DNA of 64,000 nt from Sulfuriferula plumbiphila (GTDB lineage Bacteria; Pseudomonadota; Gammaproteobacteria; Burkholderiales; Sulfuriferulaceae), in contig NZ_AP021884.1 in the NCBI RefSeq assembly GCF_009938015.1, forward strand, positions 3,040,585-3,104,584, written 5' to 3'. This document shows, piece by piece, positions 50,040-58,771 of this stretch. Numbering within the stretch: the first letter of the stretch is position 1; each line of letters opens with the position of its first letter. The position numbers were made by a program, and so were the translations under genes. A model generated the notes under the pieces. The model worked only from the letters and a program-made list of their open reading frames with translations. It searched no databases and was not told where the DNA came from.

Positions 50040-51080
50040 ATGCACAATAACGAAATTCAAACTCGGCCATGCCCTGATTGCCCCGTGTGCGGATCGCAAG
50101 GCAGCCTGTTGTACGCTAAATTGACGGATCGTCTTTTTAATACGCCGGGCACGTGGGATATGAAAAAATGCCATAACCCGGATTGCGGCGCCTTATGGCT
50201 TGATCCCATGCCCGCAGAAGCCGACTTGGCCAAACTTTACACCGATTATTATACGCATCAGGCTTCCCTGCCCAACTCTGTCCGTAACCCCTTGGGACGT
50301 TTTCTCGACCGGGTGCGCGCTTCGCATCTTCATGCCCGGTTTGGTTATGCCCCCCTCTCGGCCTCCTGGATAAACAAACTGCTGGGCTTGTTCGCCTATA
50401 TCCATCCCGCCTGGAAAGAGAATCTGGAGGCCAGCGTCTTTTATCTGTCTGCCCAGCGCGGTGGACGTTTGCTGGAGGTCGGCTGCGGCAGCGGCGCGAC
50501 GCTGCAATCAATGGAACAAAAAGGCTGGAGCGTGACCGGCCTTGATTTTGACGAGGACGCCGTAAAAAATGCCAGAAGCAAAGGCCTGGATGTGCGGCAT
50601 GGGCAACTGTCCGCGCAGGAGTTTGCGGATGAAAGCTTCGATGCGGTGGTCATGAGCCACGTGATTGAGCATGTGCCCTCGCCTGGCGCATTGCTGGGCG
50701 AGTGCCGGCGGGTTCTCAAAAAAGGAGGGGTTCTGGTCGCACTCACACCCAATGCAGATTCGCGAGGGCATGGGCACTATAGGCGAAACTGGCGTGGATT
50801 GGAGCCACCGCGCCATTTGCAGGTATTTACCGCCCGCTCCCTGGCCAGCATGGCCTACGGCGCCGACTACGATACTGTCGAAAGTTTTACATCCATGCAA
50901 GGCGCCATCTATATCTGGCACGCATCAGCCGAGATAGCAAAAGATGGTAGACATGACATGAATGCTGAAGTTGGCCTGCATCGTCGCATTTTGCTGCAGA
51001 TTACAGGGTTGGTCATTGGGTGGCTGCATGTGCTCCTCCCGGGTCGCGGCGAAGTCGCCGTGATTGTCTGCAGAAAATAA
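50040..51080 (+). CDS. class I SAM methyltransferase with N-terminal zinc-binding segment
   Basis: A 346-residue methyltransferase. The N-terminus has two Cys pairs (CPDCPVCGSQG; KKCHNPDCGALWL) that resemble the zinc-binding part seen in sugar C- or O-methyltransferases. The SAM motif is LLEVGCGSGATLQSM near residue 142, then DAVVMSHVIEHVPSPGALL. Its place between a flippase and a glycosyltransferase suggests methylation of a sugar residue or of the chain end. The substrate is unknown. Confidence 0.87.
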   Translation: MHNNEIQTRPCPDCPVCGSQGSLLYAKLTDRLFNTPGTWDMKKCHNPDCGALWLDPMPAEADLAKLYTDYYTHQASLPNSVRNPLGRFLDRVRASHLHARFGYAPLSASWINKLLGLFAYIHPAWKENLEASVFYLSAQRGGRLLEVGCGSGATLQSMEQKGWSVTGLDFDEDAVKNARSKGLDVRHGQLSAQEFADESFDAVVMSHVIEHVPSPGALLGECRRVLKKGGVLVALTPNADSRGHGHYRRNWRGLEPPRHLQVFTARSLASMAYGADYDTVESFTSMQGAIYIWHASAEIAKDGRHDMNAEVGLHRRILLQITGLVIGWLHVLLPGRGEVAVIVCRK

Positions 51081-51099
51081 CCCCTGGTTAGCTACATCC

Positions 51100-52053
51100 A
51101 TGATCCAAGTTCTGCTGGCGACCTACAATGGCGAAGCCTTTCTCGCTGAACAGCTAGACTCCCTGCTTGCCCAGAAGGGGGGAGTCTGTACCGTTCTGGC
51201 TCGTGATGACGGGTCTACCGATACAACTCTGGATATTCTCCAGCGCTATGCACAAAGCTTTCCTAGCCAAATTGTACTGGGTGAAAAACAGGGTAGACTC
51301 GGTGCGATAGGCAGCTTTGACTGGCTGCTAAGTCAATCCAGCGCCCCCTATATTGCGTTTTGTGACCAGGATGATGTGTGGGAGCCCGATAAACTGCATA
51401 TCCTGCTGGAACGCATGCAGGCGCTCGAAGCCCGCCTGGGCAAGGACACGCCGATACTCGTGCACAGCGACCTTGCGGTAGTCAACCGGAATTTGCAGAG
51501 GATTCACCCGTCGTTCTGGACGTATTCCGGATTGGATGCGAGGCGTCATGGTTTGGCACAGCTTTTGATCAGCAACACGGTGACCGGCTGCGCTATGCTT
51601 GCGAATCGGGCCTTGGTTGAGCGAGCCACGCCTATTCCGCAGGAAGCCGTCATGCACGATCATTGGTTTGCTCTGGTGGCTGCTGCCTTGGGGCACGTCG
51701 AGCCAGTTTACGAGAGTCTCGTCGCTTACAGGCAACATGGCCGCAATGCCGTGGGAGCGCAGGCTTACGGCTGGCGGACCATGCTCGGGAAGCTGATTTC
51801 AGGCTGCGGCCATACCGACATCAGCAAGTTACGACATCAGGCTGAGGTTTTGTACCGCCGCTATGGTGACTATCTTGAACCAGACCACGCTGGATTTGTC
51901 GCGGGGTTCAGTAAATTGCAGGATAAAAGCTGGTTGGCACGGCGTTTTTTTATGCTGCGCCATGGCATCCTTAGACCCGGTGTGGTGCGTAATCTAGGGC
52001 TGTTTTTTTGTGTGCGCCTGGCCAGGGAAGGGCAGCAGAAACGCGATATATGA
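51100..52053 (+). CDS. family 2 glycosyltransferase, rhamnosyltransferase-like
   Basis: GT-A fold transferase of 317 residues. Motifs are VLLATYNGEAFLAEQLDSLL at the N-terminus, ARDDGSTDTTLDIL, IAFCDQDDVWEPDKL with the DQDD metal site, and ISNTVTGCAMLANRAL. Such enzymes commonly add rhamnose or related sugars to O-units. I chose ATG 51100 since homologs begin at the conserved VLLATYNG segment. It overlaps the next gene by four bases (ATGA). Confidence 0.9.
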   Translation: MIQVLLATYNGEAFLAEQLDSLLAQKGGVCTVLARDDGSTDTTLDILQRYAQSFPSQIVLGEKQGRLGAIGSFDWLLSQSSAPYIAFCDQDDVWEPDKLHILLERMQALEARLGKDTPILVHSDLAVVNRNLQRIHPSFWTYSGLDARRHGLAQLLISNTVTGCAMLANRALVERATPIPQEAVMHDHWFALVAAALGHVEPVYESLVAYRQHGRNAVGAQAYGWRTMLGKLISGCGHTDISKLRHQAEVLYRRYGDYLEPDHAGFVAGFSKLQDKSWLARRFFMLRHGILRPGVVRNLGLFFCVRLAREGQQKRDI

Positions 52054-53288
52054 AGGCTCTTGGCAAAGCTTTACTGATCCTTATCGTCCTTGAGCTTGGC
52101 CTTGGCGGCGGCGGCAGATGGATGGATGCCACAGGCCTGCCCCGCATAGTGCTGTTTTGCTTTGGGCTGGGGTATTTCGTTATTGCATTATTGGTTCGAC
52201 CAGCAAATGGTGCAGGGGCATCCCCTGAAAGAATCCCACGTGAATTTCTTTTCCTGACGGTGTTATTCATTGCGTTGACCCTGTTTTCCCTGTCAGTCTC
52301 AATGCTGAATGGTCAAAGCTTATGGGAAACCGCTAAAGGTTTGAGACCGCAGACATATTTCTTGCTGCTGCCTTTCTTTGCCCTGGTCATGCGAAATATC
52401 GACGACGTGGCGATGGTCAGCAAGGCGCTGAAGTTTTCGGCATTGACTCTTGCAATTTTATTCATCGCAACGATGGCGATATGGAAATCTGGTTTTGTGA
52501 CATCCGGGCAGTTATTTCAGTGGCTGAATCCTGCGGGCGATACGCATCCCGAGGTTTTCTTTCGGGGAGACACCACCTTTTTCTTCAAGGCAATTCTGTA
52601 TGTTGGTGTTGGGGTGTTTTTTTTCGCGGCTGAAAAAAACCGGGTCAGGAAAAGCACGGTTCTGCTGCTGATGCTGGCGATAGCACTCACCATGACGCGA
52701 GGCGTGTGGCTGTCTGTTTTTATGGTTTTGGCGGCGTGGGCTTTTTTTTATACTGGCAACCGCCTCAAAGGCGCGGCGATTGCGGCGACATTCCTGTTCA
52801 TCGGCGCTATCGGTGTGGTATGGATAAATAAAACATTGCTGACCGTGGTTATATCCGATGCGATACGAATGAAGGATATGCACGCACTACCGTCAATTTT
52901 GGATTGGCAAACAGTATTGTTCGGCAAAGGTTTTAACGGCACCATCGTTGGGCGTGAGGCCATCGAGATCACTTACATCAACATTCTGTACAGGCAAGGA
53001 CTGGCGTGGCTCATATTCTGGCTTTTGCCCATGGCCTATCTGATCTGGCGGATGCACGCAATCAGGGATCCGAATCACCAGTTTCTTGCGTTGCCATATT
53101 TTATGGCTGCCACATTTGTGTATTTAGTCAGCTTCACCAACCCTTTTCTGTCCAGCTCAATCGGAATTTCAGTTGTAATGATCGCAATGGTGGCGGTAAG
53201 GGTCATTGCGCAATCGAACCCCCAAGTGTCGTTGGATATAGGTACCGGCACTCTCGATTTTGCTGATGTGCCGCAATCGTTTTTTTGA
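52050..53288 (+). CDS. O-antigen polymerase/ligase-like membrane protein
   Basis: A 412-residue protein with about ten membrane helices and a periplasmic loop after helix 7, of the Wzy/WaaL superfamily. The Wzy_C-like block is LLLMLAIALTMTRGVWLSVF near residue 212, followed by KGFNGTIVGREAIEITYINILY. It could polymerise O-units or ligate the chain to lipid A-core; the sequence alone does not decide. ATG 52050 overlaps the preceding glycosyltransferase stop. Confidence 0.87.
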   Translation: MKALGKALLILIVLELGLGGGGRWMDATGLPRIVLFCFGLGYFVIALLVRPANGAGASPERIPREFLFLTVLFIALTLFSLSVSMLNGQSLWETAKGLRPQTYFLLLPFFALVMRNIDDVAMVSKALKFSALTLAILFIATMAIWKSGFVTSGQLFQWLNPAGDTHPEVFFRGDTTFFFKAILYVGVGVFFFAAEKNRVRKSTVLLLMLAIALTMTRGVWLSVFMVLAAWAFFYTGNRLKGAAIAATFLFIGAIGVVWINKTLLTVVISDAIRMKDMHALPSILDWQTVLFGKGFNGTIVGREAIEITYINILYRQGLAWLIFWLLPMAYLIWRMHAIRDPNHQFLALPYFMAATFVYLVSFTNPFLSSSIGISVVMIAMVAVRVIAQSNPQVSLDIGTGTLDFADVPQSFF

Positions 53289-53343
53289 CATGGATCAGGA
53301 AGTCCAATCCTGTTTCTTCATTATTATGGGGCATCCTTAAAAC

Positions 53344-54159
53344 ATGGATGTAACTCTCGCTGGTTTATATCAGCCAAATTATTTGTCTGCCGCCGAAACG
53401 CCTCTCCCGGACACTCGGCTGATTACCTTATCTGTAGTCAGCCACATGCAAGAGGCCCTGGTAGGGGCGCTACTCGAAGATCTTGGCCGAATATCCCACC
53501 GGAGCTTGCAAGTGTTGGTCACACTAAATCTTCCTGAACGTTTGGGATGGCAGCCTGAAGATTTTTCTTTTCCTGTCACGGTATTGCATAACGACAAACC
53601 CCGTGGCTTCGGGACCAACCATAATGCGGCGTTTGGGCAATGCGACACGCCTCATTTTTGCATTATTAACCCGGACATCCGCCTGGAAACGAATCCCTTT
53701 CCGGCTTTACTGGCTTGCCTGAATGACAGAAATGTCGCTGCCGTCGCTCCTATCGTATTCAACCCGCAGGGCAAAATAGAGGACAGCGTGCGGCATTTTC
53801 CCAGCCCCTTCGGGCTGATTACAAAAGCCCTTGATCTTGACGGCAGCTGTTACCCTATCGAACCGGGCACAGCACCTTTTGCCGCCGACTGGGTGGGCGG
53901 CATGTTCATGCTGTTCCGTGCAACCGATTTCGCTGCTGTGGGCGGGTTTGACGAAGGCTTCTTCCTCTACTACGAAGACGTGGACATCTGCGCGCGCCTT
54001 TGGAAAAGGGGGCGTCGGGTCATGGCCTGTCCTCAGGCAAGCGTGGTGCATGATGCGCGCCGCGCCAGTCGCCGCGATCTGCGCTATATGCGCTGGCATC
54101 TGTCGAGCATGGGCCGCTATTTCCGTAAGCATTTATTCAGGTTGCCTGCTGTTAGATGA
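53344..54159 (+). CDS. family 2 glycosyltransferase, WbbL-like
   Basis: A 271-residue GT2 enzyme resembling rhamnosyltransferases. Motifs are LITLSVVSHMQEALVGALL, HNDKPRGFGTNHNAAF, INPDIRLETNPF with the metal-binding acidic residues, and WVGGMFMLFRATDFAAVGGF followed by FLYYEDVDICARLW. It follows the polymerase gene after 55 bases and is the last gene of the AT-rich O-antigen run. Confidence 0.9.
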   Translation: MDVTLAGLYQPNYLSAAETPLPDTRLITLSVVSHMQEALVGALLEDLGRISHRSLQVLVTLNLPERLGWQPEDFSFPVTVLHNDKPRGFGTNHNAAFGQCDTPHFCIINPDIRLETNPFPALLACLNDRNVAAVAPIVFNPQGKIEDSVRHFPSPFGLITKALDLDGSCYPIEPGTAPFAADWVGGMFMLFRATDFAAVGGFDEGFFLYYEDVDICARLWKRGRRVMACPQASVVHDARRASRRDLRYMRWHLSSMGRYFRKHLFRLPAVR

Positions 54160-54190
54160 ATAAATTGCCTCATCACCTGGCGCCCAATCC

Positions 54191-54271
54191 GATATCCGGA
54201 AGATGCCTGCGCAGCTGCTCACCGCCGATTCGGCGCTAGTGCCTTATTCGGAACTGGTACGGCTCATTTGA
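54191..54271 (+). pseudogene. C-terminal remnant of a VapC-like PIN toxin
   Basis: The frame ending at 54271 reads MPAQLLTADSALVPYSELVR before the stop codon, which looks like the last strand and helix of a PIN-domain toxin (LLTADxAL is a typical end). No start or N-terminal part is visible, since the glycosyltransferase stop lies only 32 bases upstream of the remnant. A relic of a lost toxin-antitoxin module is the best explanation. Confidence 0.45.
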
Positions 54272-54367
54272 GCGGCTCACAACCCGCGTAACATTCGCCG
54301 GGTGAGCCTTTGACTGCCAAATCTTGACCAACTAGACTAGATCGATCAATAGTGCATGGAGAACGTG

Positions 54368-54616
54368 ATGCGTCAATACAATCTGTATGAGGCAAAAACC
54401 CAACTCTCGCAACTGGTTCAGGCCGCTCTGGATGGTGAGGAGGTTTTGATCGCACGCGCCGGTAAAGTGGCGGTGCGTCTTGTACCTGTCGTGTCCGCCC
54501 AACCAGCGACGGGTGGATGGGGGACATTGAAGATTGATGCTACGCAACTGGATGCGGCGTTTGCACCTGCGGTAGAGAGCGAAGTGGCGCGCTTGTTTGG
54601 GAAGGACTCGGCGTAA
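54368..54616 (+). CDS. Phd/YefM-type antitoxin
   Basis: An 82-residue antitoxin with NLYEAKTQLSQLVQAALDGEEVLIARAGKVAV-type Phd fold (key parts YEAKTQLSQLV and GEEVLIARAGK). The C-terminus (AFAPAVESEVARLFG) would bind and block the toxin. Start ATG 54368. The stop overlaps the ATG of the adjacent PIN toxin gene by one base, but that toxin is broken, so this is an orphan antitoxin. Confidence 0.9.
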   Translation: MRQYNLYEAKTQLSQLVQAALDGEEVLIARAGKVAVRLVPVVSAQPATGGWGTLKIDATQLDAAFAPAVESEVARLFGKDSA

Positions 54617-54845
54617 TGCCGCCCCGCTTGTTACTCGATACGCATATTGCATTATGGTGGTTGCGGGAATGCGCTTACTGCCCATCATTCCGGAACATAC
54701 CGTAGCTGCTGCCGAATTACCCGCACTCCATGCTGATCCGTTCGACCGTTTGCTGGTGGCGCAGGCCTGGCAACAACATTTGATTCTGCTAACCGCAGAT
54801 GCCGCACTAACGGCTTATGGCCCGAATGTGCGCTGCGTGCAATGA
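54616..54845 (+). pseudogene. VapC-like PIN toxin gene with internal deletion
   Basis: Reading from ATG 54616 gives the PIN start MPPRLLLDTHIALWWL, then nonsense and an early stop. In another frame the PIN end is intact: LLPIIPEHTVAAAELP, LHADPFDRLLVAQAW and LLTADAALTAYG up to 54845. The two halves are joined after about 16 residues instead of about 75, so roughly 60 codons are missing together with a frame change. The lost part carries the second catalytic acidic residue; the toxin must be inactive. Confidence 0.85.
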
Positions 54846-55008
54846 ACACAAATCCTGTACTTCCGCTTGTATTCATCCCGCCTCGCTCTCCTTCCCCATG
54901 TTTTAGAAAAAACAACAATTGCATGGCTGAATATTTAAAAATTCGCATTTTGTCATTTCAGTAAATCCACCACAATGATTGAGCAATTCGGCGATATCTC
55001 AATAAATA

Positions 55009-55042
55009 TTGAACTGCATCTTGCCGCCTTGTATTCTTACAA
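55009..55042 (+). promoter_or_regulatory. candidate promoter and operator of the AbrB-VapC module
   Basis: TTGAAC at 55009-55014 and TATTCT at 55032-55037 with a 17-base spacer. The -10 box overlaps the inverted repeat TTGTA-TTCT-TACAA (55029-55042), a possible binding site for autoregulation by the antitoxin. The 225-base spacer in front is AT-rich and otherwise without features. Confidence 0.5.
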
Positions 55043-55070
55043 TATTCAAGACGACACTTAAGGAGTAAGC

Positions 55071-55280
55071 ATGTATACCGCAACCCTCACTGAGAAATTT
55101 CAAATTGGCATCCCTAAAGCATTTCGCGATGACCTCGGACTTAGAGCCGGGCAGCAATTCGTCTTTGTTGCCAAGGGTGACGCCATCATCATGATTCCGC
55201 GACGCGAGATTAGCGAAGTGCGTGGCTTTCTGAAGGGCGCCAACCTTGAAAACGTGCGCGACCGTACGGAGCGAAGCTGA
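55071..55280 (+). CDS. AbrB/MazE-type antitoxin (VapB-like)
   Basis: A 69-residue swapped-hairpin DNA-binding protein with ATLTEKFQIGIPKAFRDDLGL and AGQQFVFVAKGDAIIMIPRR. The ATG follows TTAAGGAGTAAGC, a strong ribosome site. The stop overlaps the ATG of the PIN toxin gene by one base. Confidence 0.92.
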   Translation: MYTATLTEKFQIGIPKAFRDDLGLRAGQQFVFVAKGDAIIMIPRREISEVRGFLKGANLENVRDRTERS

Positions 55281-55657
55281 TGCATGTAGTGGATACTTGT
55301 GGCTGGATAGAATGGTTGACCGACGGCCTGTTAGCAGAAAAATTCGCGCCGTTTCTGGTTGACAGCGCCAACCTGATTGTTCCGACACTGGTGCAGTTTG
55401 AGTTATATAGATGGTGTCTGCGCGAAAAAAACGAAGCTGTTGCGCTGGATATCATCGGTATCACCGAGGTTTGCCTGGTGCGGCCTCTTGACACTCGCAT
55501 CGCGCTGTCGGCAGCCGATCTTTCCACACAGTACAAACTTGCCATGGCAGATGCTGTGGTCTATGCCAGCGCACTTGCCGCCGGGGGCCAGCTACTCACA
55601 TCCGATGCCCATTTTGCAGGCTTGCCGAACGTGTGCTACTGGCAGAAAACAGCTTAA
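55280..55657 (+). CDS. VapC-type PIN domain toxin
   Basis: A 125-residue ribonuclease toxin. The four acidic positions are visible: VVDTCGWIEWL (Asp), VPTLVQFELYRW (Glu), MADAVVYASAL (Asp) and LLTSDAHFAGLPNV (Asp). It pairs with the AbrB-like antitoxin just upstream and appears intact. Confidence 0.9.
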   Translation: MHVVDTCGWIEWLTDGLLAEKFAPFLVDSANLIVPTLVQFELYRWCLREKNEAVALDIIGITEVCLVRPLDTRIALSAADLSTQYKLAMADAVVYASALAAGGQLLTSDAHFAGLPNVCYWQKTA

Positions 55658-55675
55658 CCTCACCGTGATTTCCCC

Positions 55676-56650
55676 ATGAAGGTATTAATCACTGGCGCTT
55701 CCGGTTTCGTCGGCAGCGCGACCTGCGCCCGGTTGGTGGCGCATGGTATGGATGTCGCCGGCGCGGTGCGGCAATTGCCCGCCCGGCCGCTGGCGGGCGT
55801 GGACTACCGCATCGTGGGCGGCCTGGATGCCGACACTGACTGGCGCGGTACGCTCACTGGGGTGGACGCCATCGTCCACTGCGCCGCGCGCGTGCATGTG
55901 ATGCGCGAGACGGCAGACGATCCGCTGGCGGCGTTCAGATCCGCCAATGTTGCCGGAACCGGGCGGCTTGCCCGCCAGGCCGTGGCAGCGGGAGTGAAGC
56001 GGCTGGTTTTCATCAGCAGCATCAAGGTGAACGGCGAGGAGACGGCCTCCCCTCCCCCGCGAGGAGAGACGGGGAACTTTCGGGAGGACGATGCGCCTGC
56101 GCCGCAAGACCCCTACGGCCAGACCAAATGGGAAGCAGAAGTAATGCTTGCCCGGGTTGCCCGGGAAACCGGCCTGGAAGTGGTGACGGTGCGGCCGCCG
56201 CTGGTTTACGGGCCGGGCGTGAAAGGCAATCTGGCGCGCCTGCTGGGCTGGATCGAACGCGGCGTGCCGCTGCCGCTGGCGGGTATCCGCAACGCGCGCA
56301 GCCTGATCGGCATAGACAATCTCGCCAGCGCGCTGCACGCCTGCCTCACCTGCCCCGCTGCAGCGGGACGGACTTATCTGGTACGCGATGGCGAGGATGT
56401 TTCGACGCCCGAACTGGTGCGCCGCCTGGGTCGCCACCTGGGCAAGCCGGCGCGGCTGTTTGCGCTGCCCGCGCCATTATTGGAAGGCCTGGCGGGGCTG
56501 GCAGGGCGGCGCGCCGACGTGCAGCGCCTGACCGGCTCGCTGATCGTGGACGACCGCCGGATTCGGCGCGAACTGGGCTGGGTGCCGCCGCGCACGCTGG
56601 ATGAGGGCTTGGCACAGATGGCGCGCGCGTGGCTGGACAGCGCCGGATAG
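55676..56650 (+). CDS. NAD-dependent epimerase, O-antigen type
   Basis: Extended SDR of 324 residues with VLITGASGFVGSATCARLV, VHCAARVHVM, FISSIKVNGE, and the catalytic YxxxK in PYGQTKWEAE. The family is usually found next to wbpL and wbpM genes (WbpV/WbpK-like) and probably reduces or epimerises a UDP-4-keto sugar used for the first residue of the O-unit. WbpL-like and WbpM-like genes follow in this window, separated by inserted genes. Confidence 0.9.
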   Translation: MKVLITGASGFVGSATCARLVAHGMDVAGAVRQLPARPLAGVDYRIVGGLDADTDWRGTLTGVDAIVHCAARVHVMRETADDPLAAFRSANVAGTGRLARQAVAAGVKRLVFISSIKVNGEETASPPPRGETGNFREDDAPAPQDPYGQTKWEAEVMLARVARETGLEVVTVRPPLVYGPGVKGNLARLLGWIERGVPLPLAGIRNARSLIGIDNLASALHACLTCPAAAGRTYLVRDGEDVSTPELVRRLGRHLGKPARLFALPAPLLEGLAGLAGRRADVQRLTGSLIVDDRRIRRELGWVPPRTLDEGLAQMARAWLDSAG

Positions 56651-56715
56651 CCCGGCTTACGCCACAGACACGCCTGGGTTAAAATCCGGGTACCCACATT
56701 GGAGGATAGTCCGCC

Positions 56716-57291
56716 ATGTCACATGCCCAGTCCCACACGTTTTTAAGCGAAGACGATTACCTGCGCCTGGAACAGCAAGCCGCTACCCGCCATGAGCTGG
56801 TCGATGGCGAAATGTATGCCATAGCCGGTGCCAGCGAGCGGCACAACCGCATCGCGCTCAACATCGCTTACCATCTGCGCACGGTAACGCGCGGCAAGCC
56901 CTGCCGTGCTTTCATGGCCGACATGAAACTGCGCGTGGCCGCCGGGGCGACGTATTACTACCCGGACGTGATGCTGGTATGCGACCCGGCAGACGACCAC
57001 CCGATTTATAAACGCGCGCCGTGCTTCATTGCTGAAGTACTCTCGCCCGCTACCGCCAGCGTGGATCTGCGCGAAAAATGGCAGGCTTACCGCACCCTGC
57101 CCAGCCTGCGTTATTACCTGCTGGTGGATGCCGAGCGCCTGTGGGCAAAAGTGTTTTTCCGGCGCGAGGGCGAGGGCTGGTTCGAGCAGGAGCTTTCCCC
57201 CGAGGACAGTCTGGAAGTGGGCTGCGGCGACCTGCATCCGATGCTGACGCTGGACGATCTCTACGAAGACACGGGCATGCTGATTGTTTAA
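56716..57291 (+). CDS. Uma2 family endonuclease, second copy
   Basis: A 191-residue paralog of the protein at 46934. It shares LSEDDYLRLEQQAATRHELV, AIAGASERHNRIALNI, FMADMKLRVAAG, YYYPDVMLVCDP and FIAEVLSPATASVDLREK. Acidic and lysine residues of the PD-(D/E)xK core are kept. It is inserted between the epimerase and the WbpL-like gene, overlapping the latter by 8 bases. Function is unknown. Confidence 0.85.
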   Translation: MSHAQSHTFLSEDDYLRLEQQAATRHELVDGEMYAIAGASERHNRIALNIAYHLRTVTRGKPCRAFMADMKLRVAAGATYYYPDVMLVCDPADDHPIYKRAPCFIAEVLSPATASVDLREKWQAYRTLPSLRYYLLVDAERLWAKVFFRREGEGWFEQELSPEDSLEVGCGDLHPMLTLDDLYEDTGMLIV

Positions 57292-58282
57292 TCCGGGCGG
57301 CGTGTGGCTGGCATTGCTGGCGCTGCCGGTCAGCGCGCTCACTGTCTGGCTGGTGTCGCGCGGCCGGACGGCACGCATCGCGCTTGACCACCCCAACCAG
57401 CGCTCCCTGCACACCACCCCCATCCCGCGCACCGGCGGACTCGGCGTGGTCGCCGGAGTCGCGGCGGGCTGGGCGGCGGCGGACGGCACTTTACCCGTGG
57501 CATTGTGGGGTGGCGCCGCGCTGCTCGCGGTCCTGTCCTTTGCCGATGACCGCTACGGCCTGCCGACCAGCGTGCGCTTTCTCGCCCACATCGTGGCTGC
57601 GGTATGGCTGGTGGCGGCACTGGGGACGGGCTGGAATCCTTGGCTGTGGCCACTGGCCGTAGCCGCCATTGTCTGGATGACCAACCTGTACAACTTCATG
57701 GATGGCTCGGACGGGCTGGCAGGGGGGATGGCGCTGTTCGGCTTCGGGTTTTTCGCCATCGCCGCGGCGACGCACGGACAGTCCGAGCTGGCGCTGGCGA
57801 CGCTCACTGTGGCGGCGGCAGCGCTCGGCTTCCTGGCTTTCAACCTGCCTCCGGCGCGGGTGTTCATGGGAGATACAGGGTCGATTTCCCTGGGGTTTTT
57901 GGCAGCAGGATTGGGCATGCTGGGCGCGGTGCACGATGCCTGGCCGGCCTGGTTTCCGGTGCTGGTGTTCTTGCCGTTCATCGCTGATGCCACAGCCACC
58001 TTGCTGCGCCGTGGCTGGCGCGGCGAAAAGGTCTGGCACGCGCACAAGGAGCATTATTACCAGCGCCTGATCCGCATGGGCTGGAGCCACCGCCAGACCG
58101 CGCTTGCCGAATACGCCGTGATGGGCGGCAGCGGCGGCATGGCGTTGGTCACCTTATCTGCACCGACGTCCATAGCGATTTTGATCGCAGTGCTTTGGGG
58201 CGCTGTGCTCATTACACTGATGTGGCTGGTGGACAGCCGCTGGCGTGATTTTCAGGTAAATCAGGCCATTACCCAAGCTTAA
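57284..58282 (+). CDS. WecA/WbpL-like undecaprenyl-phosphate glycosyltransferase
   Basis: Polyprenol-phosphate sugar-1-phosphate transferase of 332 residues with about ten helices, which starts O-unit synthesis on the lipid carrier. Motifs are HPNQRSLHTTPIPRTGGLGV, LSFADDRYGLPTSVRF, NLYNFMDGSDGLAGGMALFG and the HAHKEHYYQRLIRMG loop. The start used is TTG at 57284; GTG at 57302 is an alternative. UppP at 39.1 kb regenerates its lipid substrate. Confidence 0.92.
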   Translation: MFNPGGVWLALLALPVSALTVWLVSRGRTARIALDHPNQRSLHTTPIPRTGGLGVVAGVAAGWAAADGTLPVALWGGAALLAVLSFADDRYGLPTSVRFLAHIVAAVWLVAALGTGWNPWLWPLAVAAIVWMTNLYNFMDGSDGLAGGMALFGFGFFAIAAATHGQSELALATLTVAAAALGFLAFNLPPARVFMGDTGSISLGFLAAGLGMLGAVHDAWPAWFPVLVFLPFIADATATLLRRGWRGEKVWHAHKEHYYQRLIRMGWSHRQTALAEYAVMGGSGGMALVTLSAPTSIAILIAVLWGAVLITLMWLVDSRWRDFQVNQAITQA

Positions 58283-58384
58283 ACAGGAGTACCACCCTGA
58301 TCGCCTGATTGATTGTTCCAAATGGGGACCATCAAATACGCTATCTTGTTTATATTCTTACTGCATGGGGAAAGGGCGTATCCC

Positions 58385-58645
58385 ATGGATACCACCAAAC
58401 TATCCAGCAAAGGACAGGTCATTTTGCCAATCAAGATCCGTGCTGCGCACAAATGGCAGGCTGGCGTCGCGCTCTCGGTCGAGGATACCTCTGGGGGGAT
58501 ATTGTTGCGCCCACTGAAACCGTTCAAACCGACGCGACTGCAGGATGTTGTGGGCTGCGCTGGTTACAGGGGGCCCGCAAAAACACTGACTAACATGGAT
58601 GCCGCCATCGCAACCGGCGTTGAAGCCGGTCATGATCGCGATTGA
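58385..58645 (+). CDS. AbrB/MazE-type antitoxin, orphan
   Basis: An 86-residue protein with MDTTKLSSKGQVILPIKIR and LRPLKPFKPTRLQDVVGC, the layout of VapB-type AbrB antitoxins. ATG 58385 is chosen as the usual family start; upstream in-frame codons at 58313 add a hydrophobic stretch that is not family-like. Its toxin partner immediately downstream is frameshifted. Confidence 0.88.
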   Translation: MDTTKLSSKGQVILPIKIRAAHKWQAGVALSVEDTSGGILLRPLKPFKPTRLQDVVGCAGYRGPAKTLTNMDAAIATGVEAGHDRD

Positions 58646-58765
58646 TACCATGTTCTCGCCCCTCTGCTTGCCGGCGATGACGCAACGCAAACCAGACGTG
58701 TAGTTGCGCTGTTTGAACAAGGCAATATGTATCCTGGCAACACCTCGACCCCGACTTCAAATTGA
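58632..58765 (+). pseudogene. frameshifted and truncated VapC-like PIN toxin
   Basis: The start MIAIDT is followed by a shift of frame. From 58652 another frame reads VLAPLLAGDDATQTRRVVAL, then FEQGNMY, as expected for a PIN toxin N-terminus. Loss of one base after the sixth codon explains this. Only about 43 codons remain and the rest of the domain is missing before the wbpM-like gene, so the toxin is dead. Confidence 0.85.
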
Positions 58766-58771
58766 ACTTCA

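Noticed and set aside
54597-54845. 82-codon open frame read as an intact protein
   Set aside because: Its first 25 codons are out of frame with the PIN start at 54616; only the last part is real PIN sequence, so it is a deletion pseudogene.
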